Source: an uncultured Anaerolineaceae bacterium | GTDB lineage: Bacteria > Chloroflexota > Anaerolineae > Promineifilales > Promineifilaceae | DNA length: 14,675 nt | Assembly (NCBI GenBank): GCA_937967805.1 | Contig: CALBTC010000111.1 | Coordinates: 1 to 14,675 of the forward strand | Direction of reading: 5' to 3' | Shown here: in pieces, positions 1-6,138 of the stretch | Layout of the letters: each line of letters begins with the position of its first letter | Numbering within the stretch: the stretch's first letter is position 1 | Made by a program: the position numbers and the translations under genes | Notes under the pieces: generated by a model | Told to the model about the DNA's origin: nothing | The model's input: only the letters and a program-made list of their open reading frames with translations | Database searches by the model: none

Positions 1-630
1 GACGCCATTGCCAATTTGACCACCTCGTTTGGCACGGCGATTGGCAGCGCGACGTTGAAGTCGATTGATGCGATTGCTGAGATAAACACGGCCGTTCCCC
101 CCAGCGGCCTCAATCTGCAAGAGGAAAATCCAACCAGTGAGGTCGTTGAAACCTACCAACCAGACATCATCGTCCTGCTTACGGACGGAGCCAACAGCCA
201 GGGACCGCGCCCCCTCGATGCCGCCCAACAAGCCGCCGACCGGCAGGTGCGCGTCTACACCATCGGCTTTGGCACGGATGAGATTCCCGAGATGGTGTGC
301 AGCCAGGCGCAGTTGGGTGGCGATGCTGTCAACCGTGGCTTTGGCGGCGGCTTCGGCGGAAGTTTTGGTGGCTTTGGCGGCGGAGCCAGTAATTTCCGTC
401 GCTTCCTGGTGATCGATGAAGAGACGCTGCAAGGCGTGGCCGACCTTACCGGCGGTGAATATTATCGCGCCGAGAGCGCCGACCAGCTTTTGGAGGTATT
501 TCAGGAACTGCCCACGCAAATCATTTTGCAGAAGGAAGCGATTGAGATCAGCGTCTTCTTTGTGATGGCGGCGGTGGTGTTGGTGGGAACGGCCGTTTTC
601 CTCTCCCTCAAATGGCGGCGCTACCCGTAA
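1..630 (+). CDS. VWA-domain membrane protein, 3' part (5' end outside window)
   Basis: The reading frame is open from base 1 and ends at TAA 628-630, so 209 C-terminal residues of a longer protein are present. A TTG at 16 is only an internal Leu codon. The stretch DIIVLLTDGAN (bases 169-201) is the beta-strand plus Thr-Asp-Gly of a von Willebrand A fold, the last part of its metal-ion-dependent adhesion site; the earlier DxSxS part is lost to the left. It is followed by VRVYTIGFGT, a Gly/Phe-rich loop (bases about 337-390), then VADLTGGEYYRAESADQL, typical of the end of BatA/Ca-activated-channel-like VWA domains. One C-terminal membrane helix (bases about 547-612) ends in the positively charged tail KWRRYP, so the VWA domain probably faces outward. 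Family knowledge suggests a BatA-like role in an envelope or protein complex; the partner is unknown. Two ACGGCCGT sites lie in it. Confidence 0.85.
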   Translation, partial: DAIANLTTSFGTAIGSATLKSIDAIAEINTAVPPSGLNLQEENPTSEVVETYQPDIIVLLTDGANSQGPRPLDAAQQAADRQVRVYTIGFGTDEIPEMVCSQAQLGGDAVNRGFGGGFGGSFGGFGGGASNFRRFLVIDEETLQGVADLTGGEYYRAESADQLLEVFQELPTQIILQKEAIEISVFFVMAAVVLVGTAVFLSLKWRRYP

Positions 631-705
631 GACAACAGCGAATTTAAGTAATCAACGAATTATTAGAACAGAAAAATTCATTTGTTACTCCAATTCGTTG
701 TTGTC
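631..705. repeat. imperfect inverted repeat after the VWA gene
   Basis: Arms 631-644 (GACAACAGCGAATT) and 692-705 (AATTCGTTGTTGTC) pair at 13 of 14 positions. An inner copy, CAACGAATT at 653-661, can pair with 692-700 instead. The left arm starts on the base after the stop codon. There is no clean T-run after the right arm, so it is at best a weak terminator or mRNA 3' end structure. Confidence 0.4.
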
Positions 706-784
706 ATCTTTTCAATCTGCGTAATCTTTGATATTTTTAGCCTCTGAATCAATATAGTCAGGCTGATTTGGAGGAACCTTCCAT

Positions 785-1792
785 TTGAAACCATACGAAC
801 AACTGACATTACGGGGCAAGCTGCGGCGGCTGCGGGGATTGGCAGAGGATGCGCTGCGGCAGTTTGGTGTAACGGCCGTTCGCCTCAAGCTCGTCGGGAC
901 GGATACCAATCTCATCTACCGCGTCTGGGCTGACGATGGGCAGCAGTTTGCCCTGCGCATCGCCAATCCAAAGTGGCGCGGTGTGGAGTCGGCCGTTTCC
1001 GAAGTGATGTGGCTCGATGCCCTGGCCCGCGACACAGATATTCCCGTCCCCTGCATCCAGCGCACGCCAGCGGGGGAAGCCATTGTCTTTCCCCAGGCGG
1101 TTGGTGTGCCGACCGATCGCCACGCCGTGCTGATGCGCTGGCTGCCCGGCGTGCTGCTGGGCAAACGGCTGACCGCCAAAAATAGTGCCAAAATGGGCGA
1201 GCTGTTTGGCAAGCTGCACCGGCAGGGAGCTAATTGGCAGCCGCCCGATGGTTTTACCACCAAGAAGTTTGACCAGATGCTCTCGCGCGGCGAGCCAAAC
1301 GTTCTCTTTGCCGAATCTAGCCTGGCGGCCTACGATGCCCAAACCGAAACCCTGCTGCGCCAGATGAGTGAGGACGTGGCCCGAACCTATGCCACGCTCG
1401 ATCCGGCCGATTTGCGCGTCATCCACTGCGATTTGTGGCACGACAACATCAAAATTTACCGAGGGCAGCTTTACCCGTTCGACTTTGAGGACACGATTTG
1501 GGGCTTTCGCCTGCACGACATCGCCATGGCCATGCTGGATTTGTACGAAGACGTGGGGAATCCAGAACAATACGCCCGGCTTCTGGCGGCGTTTCGCGCT
1601 GGCTACGAGGCATTTCTGCCCTGGCCGGAAGGGGAGATGGCGCTGCTGCAATTTGGGCGGATGCTGTGGAAGACGAATTGGATTGCCCGTTTCTGGCCGG
1701 AGGGATTGGCGAAAACGGCCGCTTTCCACGCCAACCTCTACGCCCATTACCTCAAATCCGGTGAGCTCCTCCCACCCAAACTGCCTCACTGA
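785..1792 (+). CDS. APH/SrkA-type phosphotransferase (small-molecule kinase)
   Basis: 335 residues of the phosphotransferase enzyme family (APH fold, COG2334-like), which moves the gamma-phosphate of ATP to a small hydroxyl compound or a protein. The Brenner motif HCDLWHDN lies at residues 214-221 with catalytic Asp216 and metal ligand Asn221, and the DFE triad that replaces DFG lies at 233-235. The N-lobe shows FALRIANPKW with the ATP-binding Arg/Lys region. TTG is taken as start because GGAGGA at 770-775 sits 9 bases upstream and there is no in-frame ATG nearby. The protein is soluble and has no signal peptide. It stands alone: the next gene is on the other strand and a palindromic repeat separates them. 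The substrate cannot be read from the sequence; choline, homoserine or an aminoglycoside kinase would look alike here, and resistance should not be assumed. Confidence 0.85.
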   Translation: MKPYEQLTLRGKLRRLRGLAEDALRQFGVTAVRLKLVGTDTNLIYRVWADDGQQFALRIANPKWRGVESAVSEVMWLDALARDTDIPVPCIQRTPAGEAIVFPQAVGVPTDRHAVLMRWLPGVLLGKRLTAKNSAKMGELFGKLHRQGANWQPPDGFTTKKFDQMLSRGEPNVLFAESSLAAYDAQTETLLRQMSEDVARTYATLDPADLRVIHCDLWHDNIKIYRGQLYPFDFEDTIWGFRLHDIAMAMLDLYEDVGNPEQYARLLAAFRAGYEAFLPWPEGEMALLQFGRMLWKTNWIARFWPEGLAKTAAFHANLYAHYLKSGELLPPKLPH

Positions 1793-1799
1793 TTTTTTC

Positions 1800-1866
1800 A
1801 CCGCAGAGACGCGGAGAGCGCGGAGAAAAATAAACAAAAACTCTGCGTCCTCTGCGCCTTTGCGGT
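1800..1866. repeat. palindromic CGCAGAG-type intergenic repeat
   Basis: Left arm 1800-1825 and right arm 1841-1866 (26 bases each, 15-base loop) match at 20 of 26 positions when folded, and every mismatch is a purine swap. Each arm is built of short CGCRGAG units (ACCGCAGAGACGCGGAG on the left, CTCTGCGTCCTCTGCG on the right). It fills the gap between two convergent genes, so it may help end transcription from both sides. Elements of this type are, from memory, widespread in bacterial spacers. Confidence 0.7.
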
Positions 1867-1874
1867 TCGTCTTT

Positions 1875-3026
1875 TTAAAGGGGGTAACGGCCGTATTCTT
1901 CAACCGCATCCACCATCGCCAGTACGTTTTCTGGCGGCACGTCGTTCATGATGGTGTGGACCGAGGCCAGCAGGTAGCCGCCGCCGGGACCTAACGCCGC
2001 AATCACCCGCTTCACCTCGCGGCGCACGTCGTCTGGCGTGCCGTAGGGCAGCACCCGGTGCGTGTCGATGCCGCCGCAGAAAACAATATTTTGCCCAAAG
2101 CGCCGCTTCAGCTCCGCCAGTTCAGACATGCGTCCGGCTGACGTTTGAATCGGGTTCAAAATGTCCACGCCCATCTCGATAAAATCATCGATCAGAGGGA
2201 AAACATCGCCGTCGGTGTGGAACAGCACTTTGGCCTTGGTGCGGGCCTTGATGAAGGTGATGTAATCGGCGTGAAACGGCTTGACAAGCTCGCGGTACAT
2301 CTTGGGTGACATGAGCAGGCTGGTTTGCGTGCCCAAATCGTCGCCAATTTTGATGATGTCCACGTTGTCGCCCAGCTCCCGCAGGAAATGACCCATTAAC
2401 TGTTTGCACAATTCCGTGATTTTGGCCAGCAGCGCTTTAGCAAAATCGGGCTTTTCCACCATGCTCATCATGAACCGGTCCATGCGCTGCATCTGGAAGG
2501 CGCGCTCCAGCGGGAAGAGCAGCCAGGGCGTGGCCATGATGGCGTACCGGTTTTCGGCGGCCAGCGCGGCCGCTTCGGCGCGCACGTGGGCCACCCGGCT
2601 GGGATCGTCCATGTCGGGCCAGTTGAACGCTTCCAGATCGGCGATGGCTTCGGCTTCGGCCAGCGGGTTGATGTGGGGGAACCATTCACCCGGAGCCAGC
2701 TCCACCTGGCCGATGCCCCAAGAGTCGATGAACGGTGTGCCCGGTTCGCGGCCGGCGTTGGCCTGGAAGTTGGCCGCCGGATGGCGATCCAGCACGGGGC
2801 GCACGTCGCTGCCCAGGCGCTGGAGGGTAGCTTCGTCGGGTGCGGCCGTTCCCAACTCCGGCCAATCGTACAGGTAGCGGTCTTCGGCCTGCACGCCGAT
2901 GAGTTTCTTGAGCTTCCGGTACGTTTTCATCTTGATGCCGATGGCGTTGCTCACGCCCACCACAATGGGCACGCGGTCCGGCACTTCATGGTTAATGGCG
3001 GCTAAAACGCGCTCACGCGGGGTCAT
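1875..3026 (-). CDS. Uroporphyrinogen decarboxylase (URO-D) family protein, not HemE
   Basis: 383 residues of the URO-D/MtaA superfamily, a TIM-barrel group that includes HemE and corrinoid-dependent methyltransferases. Seen: start MTPRERVLAAINHEVPDRVP typical of the non-HemE branch, FHTDGD at 269-274, DILNPIQ at about 288-294, GGIDT at 318-322 and SVHTIMNDVPPENV near 355-368. The PxWxMRQAGR signature of HemE is absent. In MtaA-type enzymes the metal site reads HxC; here it is H-T-D, so the Cys ligand is Asp and zinc/thiol chemistry is doubtful. ATG 3024-3026 is chosen because AGGAG (3032-3036) lies 5 bases ahead; an in-frame GTG at 3030-3032 would overlap that site. One ACGGCCGT lies in the last codons. 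No cobalamin-binding or reductive activase gene is nearby, so the substrate is unknown. Confidence 0.85.
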   Translation of the reverse strand: MTPRERVLAAINHEVPDRVPIVVGVSNAIGIKMKTYRKLKKLIGVQAEDRYLYDWPELGTAAPDEATLQRLGSDVRPVLDRHPAANFQANAGREPGTPFIDSWGIGQVELAPGEWFPHINPLAEAEAIADLEAFNWPDMDDPSRVAHVRAEAAALAAENRYAIMATPWLLFPLERAFQMQRMDRFMMSMVEKPDFAKALLAKITELCKQLMGHFLRELGDNVDIIKIGDDLGTQTSLLMSPKMYRELVKPFHADYITFIKARTKAKVLFHTDGDVFPLIDDFIEMGVDILNPIQTSAGRMSELAELKRRFGQNIVFCGGIDTHRVLPYGTPDDVRREVKRVIAALGPGGGYLLASVHTIMNDVPPENVLAMVDAVEEYGRYPL

Positions 3027-3031
3027 GGTCA

Positions 3032-3036
3032 CTCCT
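3032..3036 (-). promoter_or_regulatory. Shine-Dalgarno site fixing the URO-D start
   Basis: AGGAG on the minus strand, 5 bases before ATG 3024-3026. It excludes the in-frame GTG at 3030-3032 as the true start, because that codon shares a base with the site. Confidence 0.75.
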
Positions 3037-3037
3037 G

Positions 3038-3065
3038 GTTGGTCAAGTTTTTAAACTTGACCAAC
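3038..3065. repeat. perfect 13-bp inverted repeat upstream of URO-D gene
   Basis: GTTGGTCAAGTTT (3038-3050) and AAACTTGACCAAC (3053-3065) are perfect reverse complements around a 2-base centre. On the minus strand it lies in the 66-base gap between the lipoprotein stop and the URO-D start, and its 3' arm ends one base before the AGGAG ribosome binding site. It could be an operator for a dimeric regulator, a hairpin that limits ribosome access, or a dispersed repeat. There is no T-run on either side, so it is a poor intrinsic terminator. Confidence 0.7.
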
Positions 3066-3092
3066 GGAAATGGCATAAAAGGCGCTTAAGTC

Positions 3093-4688
3093 TTAATCAA
3101 TATCGTCTTCAGACTCAAGCCAAAACACAAATTCAGAACCGTTCCATTTATAAACTTGATTGGTGTAGCCAAACTCGTACCAACAAGAGTAGGATGGTTC
3201 GGGGTAGCAGTCTCGTTCTGTAAACCAGCTGCTTGCGGCAATAATTTCTACTTGACCATCCCCGTCAAAATCTCGCATTTTTACGCCGTATAAATCACTC
3301 TGAACAACGCAGCCTGCAATATTTGCAATTTCAACTGCGTTTTCCCCATCCCATTGGTAAATTATGTAGCGTTGATGGACGCATGAAATATCTGTCAGCA
3401 GATTATAGTCAAGATCGCGTGGCCAACTTCCGGAAATTGTTTGTATGATTATTTCTGGTGTTTCGTCCCCCACAATATCTTTCCATTCCACCGTAGTGAA
3501 ATTACCCTTACAACCAAATGGATCGCCAAGCGGTTCTTGATTGATGAATGATTGACAAACGTCATTTAGTTCTCCTGCCGCATGGTTGCTTTCATAACTG
3601 ATTGATAGCGTGTCAGTTCCATTTTCGGCAAGCAAGACAGGTTCTGGCGCAATTACGTATGCATCAGCCGTATTTTCCTCCCTAACGAGTTCAAACAAGT
3701 CTCCGCTCCAGGCGTATGTAGAAACTGTCGTCGTAAGAACTGTTAAATGCTCAATTGGACTGGGTGTCTCCTCTGTAGGCCAGAACTGTGATGTAAAAAA
3801 AGGGTCATAAATCGAAAATCCATCCGACTTCTGCTCCACGTAAACGCTATCTTTCTCGTTTGGTTCAATTCTTAAAGTAGATCGCCTTAGAGTCATCCCA
3901 CCAAAATTGCCAACGTCAGTCAGATAGGTTATTTGGGGAGCCCAAGCTATGTGGCAATTCGTTTCTGTGCAGGTAATGATGAATCGATACCAGGAATAAA
4001 ATATAGTACCTGTTCCACCGGAATCGCCTCTATAGTCAAATATGATTTCCGGTATATCGTCATTTGTCCAATCTTCAAGGGTTACTTTTGAACTCGGTGC
4101 GTATTTCAATGTTGAGCCTACTAAAATAAATGGTGCGGAATAACTTTCATCCAACCACAATAAAATTGCGACAGTAAAAACATCTGAAACGATCAGGTCC
4201 TCTACATCATCACCATTCACATCTTGATAAATCAACTCAACGCCGTCCGTTAAACCACGATAACGAAACTCATCTATTAAAAAATCTTGACTAATGGGGT
4301 AGGTTGTTTGGAAATACCCATTTGGAATGCCAAGCAAATGTGCTTCCAGAGCTTCAATTGAGGGATAACGTTCAGTTAATAATTCTATCGGTTCAAGGGT
4401 TGGCGTGGCAGAGGGAACTAATGTAGGTGTTGGTGAAATAGGCAGCGTCGTAGGCGTTGAGCTTGGTTTAGGCGATGACGTGGGCGAAGGCGCTGCCGTG
4501 TTAGTTGGGGGGAGGGTTGATACGGCCGTTGCTGTGGACTGATCAGCCAATGAGACTTCCGTTGCCAATTGTGTAGCACTTGGAACCGCAGTGATTTGTG
4601 CCGTATTTGTCCCTTCGGCCGCACAGCCAAAAAGAATAAAGATTGTGGAGAGTAAGAGTGTGTACAGTTCTGTTTTGTACCGGAACAT
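3093..4688 (-). CDS. Secreted lipoprotein with Thr/Pro linker and VCBS/FG-GAP-like calcium loops
   Basis: 531 residues. A lipoprotein signal peptide is clear: positive start (MFRYK), hydrophobic core, lipobox L19-F-G-C22. A low-complexity Thr/Ser/Pro stretch (about 29-100, with PTNT and PSPT motifs) acts as a stalk. The rest holds Asp/Asn-rich loops of the calcium-binding DxNxDxxxD type: DVNGDDVED at 156-164, a weaker WTNDDIPEI loop in the middle, and DFDGDG at 473-478, each followed by a strand such as EIIIQ or EIIAAS. These resemble VCBS/FG-GAP repeats of outward-facing beta-propeller proteins. Function unknown; binding or scaffolding outside the cell is likely. The gene is much more AT-rich than its neighbours (38-45% GC in lines I counted against 67% in the URO-D gene) and has one ACGGCCGT site, which hints at recent acquisition. 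A GGGGTG stretch precedes the ATG. Confidence 0.75.
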   Translation of the reverse strand: MFRYKTELYTLLLSTIFILFGCAAEGTNTAQITAVPSATQLATEVSLADQSTATAVSTLPPTNTAAPSPTSSPKPSSTPTTLPISPTPTLVPSATPTLEPIELLTERYPSIEALEAHLLGIPNGYFQTTYPISQDFLIDEFRYRGLTDGVELIYQDVNGDDVEDLIVSDVFTVAILLWLDESYSAPFILVGSTLKYAPSSKVTLEDWTNDDIPEIIFDYRGDSGGTGTIFYSWYRFIITCTETNCHIAWAPQITYLTDVGNFGGMTLRRSTLRIEPNEKDSVYVEQKSDGFSIYDPFFTSQFWPTEETPSPIEHLTVLTTTVSTYAWSGDLFELVREENTADAYVIAPEPVLLAENGTDTLSISYESNHAAGELNDVCQSFINQEPLGDPFGCKGNFTTVEWKDIVGDETPEIIIQTISGSWPRDLDYNLLTDISCVHQRYIIYQWDGENAVEIANIAGCVVQSDLYGVKMRDFDGDGQVEIIAASSWFTERDCYPEPSYSCWYEFGYTNQVYKWNGSEFVFWLESEDDID

Positions 4689-4713
4689 TGGTCACCCCCA
4701 ATTTTAGTCAGGA

Positions 4714-4767
4714 TGTTTGTTGCTTCTGCTGATGCTGGTTAACATACCATCATTTCATCAACAAACA
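4714..4767. repeat. inverted repeat in the lipoprotein/add divergent spacer
   Basis: TGTTTGTTG (4714-4722) and CAACAAACA (4759-4767) are exact reverse complements, 9 bases each with a 36-base gap, in the 98-base spacer between two divergently transcribed genes. It could be looped operator half-sites or a leader hairpin for the add message; no convincing -35/-10 pair was seen. Confidence 0.3.
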
Positions 4768-4786
4768 ACAGATCTTTGGAGACAAA

Positions 4787-5794
4787 ATGAGCGTCATTCG
4801 TCCCGATTTGCCTTTGATTGATTTGCACCGCCACCTGGACGGCAGCGTGCGGTTGGAGACGATTTTGGAAGTGGGGTTGCAGCATGATTTGCCTTTGCCG
4901 GCGCGGGATTTGGTGGGGTTACGGCCGTATGTCCAGGTCACCACACCCCAACCCGACATCCTGGCCTTTTTTGCCAAGTTCGAGTGGCAGGTGGGCATCT
5001 TGGTGAACTACGATGTGTGCCGCCGCGTGGCCTACGAAAACATGCAGGACGCCCAGCGCGAAGGTATCGACTACATTGAACTGCGCTTTAGCCCCTGGTT
5101 CATGGCCGAACCACACGGCCTGAATCCGGCGGGCGTGGTGGAAGCGGTAGTGGATGGTGTGGCCGCCGGGCAGCGCGATTTTGGCGTGCAGGCCAATCTC
5201 ATCGGCATCATCAGCCGCACGTATGGGCCGGAAGTGGGGCAGCAGGAGCTGGATGCTTTGCTGACTCAGCGGGATCATCTGGTGGCGCTGGATCTGGCGG
5301 GTGACGAGAAAAACTTTCCCGGTGAATGGTTTGTGGACCATTTCAGGCAGGGACGAGAGGCCGGCTGGCAGGTGACGGTTCATGCCGGAGAAGCGGGAGG
5401 CAGCCAAAGCATCTGGCAGGCCATCCGTGAACTGGGGGCGACGCGCATTGGCCACGCCGTCCGCGCCGTGGATGATCCGGCGCTGATGGATTATCTGGCG
5501 CAAAACCGCATCGGTGTGGAAACGAACCTGACGAGCAATGTGCAAACCAGCACCGTGCCCGGCTATGCCAGCCATCCGCTTAAAACCATGCTGGAACATG
5601 GCATCCTGGCCACCATCAACACGGATGATCCGGGCATAAGCGCCATTGATTTGCCGTTTGAGTACGAGGTTGCTGTAGAAAAAGCTGGTCTAAGCGAGAA
5701 ACAGGCGGCGCAGGCACAGCAAAATGCGCTGGACATCGCCTTTTTGTCAACAGCCGAGAAGGAGGCGCTGCGGGTCAAAAAGCAAGCGCATTAG
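4787..5794 (+). CDS. add: Adenosine deaminase
   Basis: 335 residues, close to the 333 of E. coli Add. It hydrolyses adenosine or deoxyadenosine to inosine or deoxyinosine plus ammonia in purine salvage, in the cytoplasm with one zinc. All active-site residues are in place: zinc ligands His14 and His16 (LHRHLDGS), His199 within VHAGE with proton donor Glu202, His223 in RIGHA, and zinc ligand Asp280 in NTDDPG. The ATG has GGAG 6 bases upstream. No other purine gene is in the window; the gene is flanked by a divergent lipoprotein gene and a 344-base spacer, so it is probably transcribed alone. One ACGGCCGT at 4921-4928 encodes part of Leu-Arg-Pro-Tyr, a frame unlike the common Thr-Ala-Val one. 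An adenine deaminase is less likely because of the full match to adenosine deaminase positions. Confidence 0.93.
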   Translation: MSVIRPDLPLIDLHRHLDGSVRLETILEVGLQHDLPLPARDLVGLRPYVQVTTPQPDILAFFAKFEWQVGILVNYDVCRRVAYENMQDAQREGIDYIELRFSPWFMAEPHGLNPAGVVEAVVDGVAAGQRDFGVQANLIGIISRTYGPEVGQQELDALLTQRDHLVALDLAGDEKNFPGEWFVDHFRQGREAGWQVTVHAGEAGGSQSIWQAIRELGATRIGHAVRAVDDPALMDYLAQNRIGVETNLTSNVQTSTVPGYASHPLKTMLEHGILATINTDDPGISAIDLPFEYEVAVEKAGLSEKQAAQAQQNALDIAFLSTAEKEALRVKKQAH

Positions 5795-5826
5795 GTGCGG
5801 AGAAGGGCTTCCTCTTGTGGCAATGG

Positions 5827-5846
5827 ATTCCCGCCTTCGCGGGAAT
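5827..5846. repeat. ATTCCC-N8-GGGAAT hairpin repeat
   Basis: ATTCCCGC (5827-5834) and GCGGGAAT (5839-5846) form an 8-bp stem with a CTTC loop, 32 bases after the add stop codon. The layout ATTCCC, eight bases, GGGAAT equals the dRS3 repeat described in Neisseria, and similar units are common in other genomes. No T-run follows. Confidence 0.6.
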
Positions 5847-6007
5847 GACATTGAAATTGCGCAAATGGGGTGGCTGGCATGAAAATGAAGTTAATAAAGA
5901 TAGTGCGCTGGTCCCATTTTCTTGTGAAAGGCTAGAATTTGATTTACATCATGCGATATGATGCAGATTGCTTTCTATAAAAGTTGTAAAAATTCAGTTG
6001 CTCAGGA

Positions 6008-6062
6008 GATTGGGCCGATTTTTACGATGTGAATTAACTTTCCAGAGAAAATTGGCCCAATC
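6008..6062 (+). promoter_or_regulatory. strong leader hairpin ahead of the kinase/CHASE2 gene
   Basis: GATTGGGCCGATTTT (6008-6022) pairs with AAAATTGGCCCAATC (6048-6062): 14 of 15 Watson-Crick pairs, and the odd one is G.U in RNA. One more A-T pair extends the base and the loop is 25 bases. The stem ends 76 bases before the chosen ATG, so it would lie in the 5' leader. Without a following T-run it is more likely an mRNA structure or protein site than a terminator. Confidence 0.5.
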
Positions 6063-6130
6063 TTGGCCGATCCGCTGTGCAGTTGCTAAAGATCGACCCT
6101 TTTGGGGAAATGTTAAAAGCAGATTGAATC

Positions 6131-6135
6131 AGGAG
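6131..6135 (+). promoter_or_regulatory. Shine-Dalgarno site of the kinase/CHASE2 gene
   Basis: AGGAG with only 3 bases before ATG 6139-6141. The spacing is short but the motif is strong, and it supports this ATG over the TTG at 5968. Confidence 0.6.
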
Positions 6136-6138
6136 ACG

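Larger units (their letters stand above)
5795..6138. other. 344-base non-coding spacer upstream of the kinase/CHASE2 gene
   Basis: No supported gene. It holds a GGGAAT-type hairpin (5827-5846), a short inverted repeat CATCAT-N5-ATGATG (5947-5952/5958-5963), a TATAAA box at 5976-5981 without a good -35, and a strong 15-bp leader hairpin (6008-6062). The kinase frame is open back to a TTG at 5968, but the extra 57 residues have no domain character and lack a ribosome binding site. Confidence 0.6.

Noticed and set aside
785..1792. Aminoglycoside resistance gene
   Set aside because: The APH fold alone does not show resistance; there is no match to known resistance subfamilies and no mobile context.
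809..1909. Long minus-strand open frame (366 codons) opposite the phosphotransferase gene
   Set aside because: Basic, Gln/His-rich translation without domain character; it only mirrors the codon bias of the plus-strand gene with full catalytic motifs.
1875..3026. HemE (heme-pathway uroporphyrinogen decarboxylase)
   Set aside because: The HemE substrate signature is missing and the start and metal-site motifs belong to the uncharacterised URO-D branch.
4919..5599. Minus-strand open frame (226 codons) opposite add
   Set aside because: Antisense of a gene with all adenosine deaminase residues in place; no ribosome binding site or recognised motif.
5968..6138. 57-residue N-terminal extension of the kinase/CHASE2 protein from TTG 5968
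   Set aside because: No ribosome binding site, no domain similarity, and a strong hairpin lies in it; ATG 6139 with AGGAG fits the usual short lead into the kinase domain.
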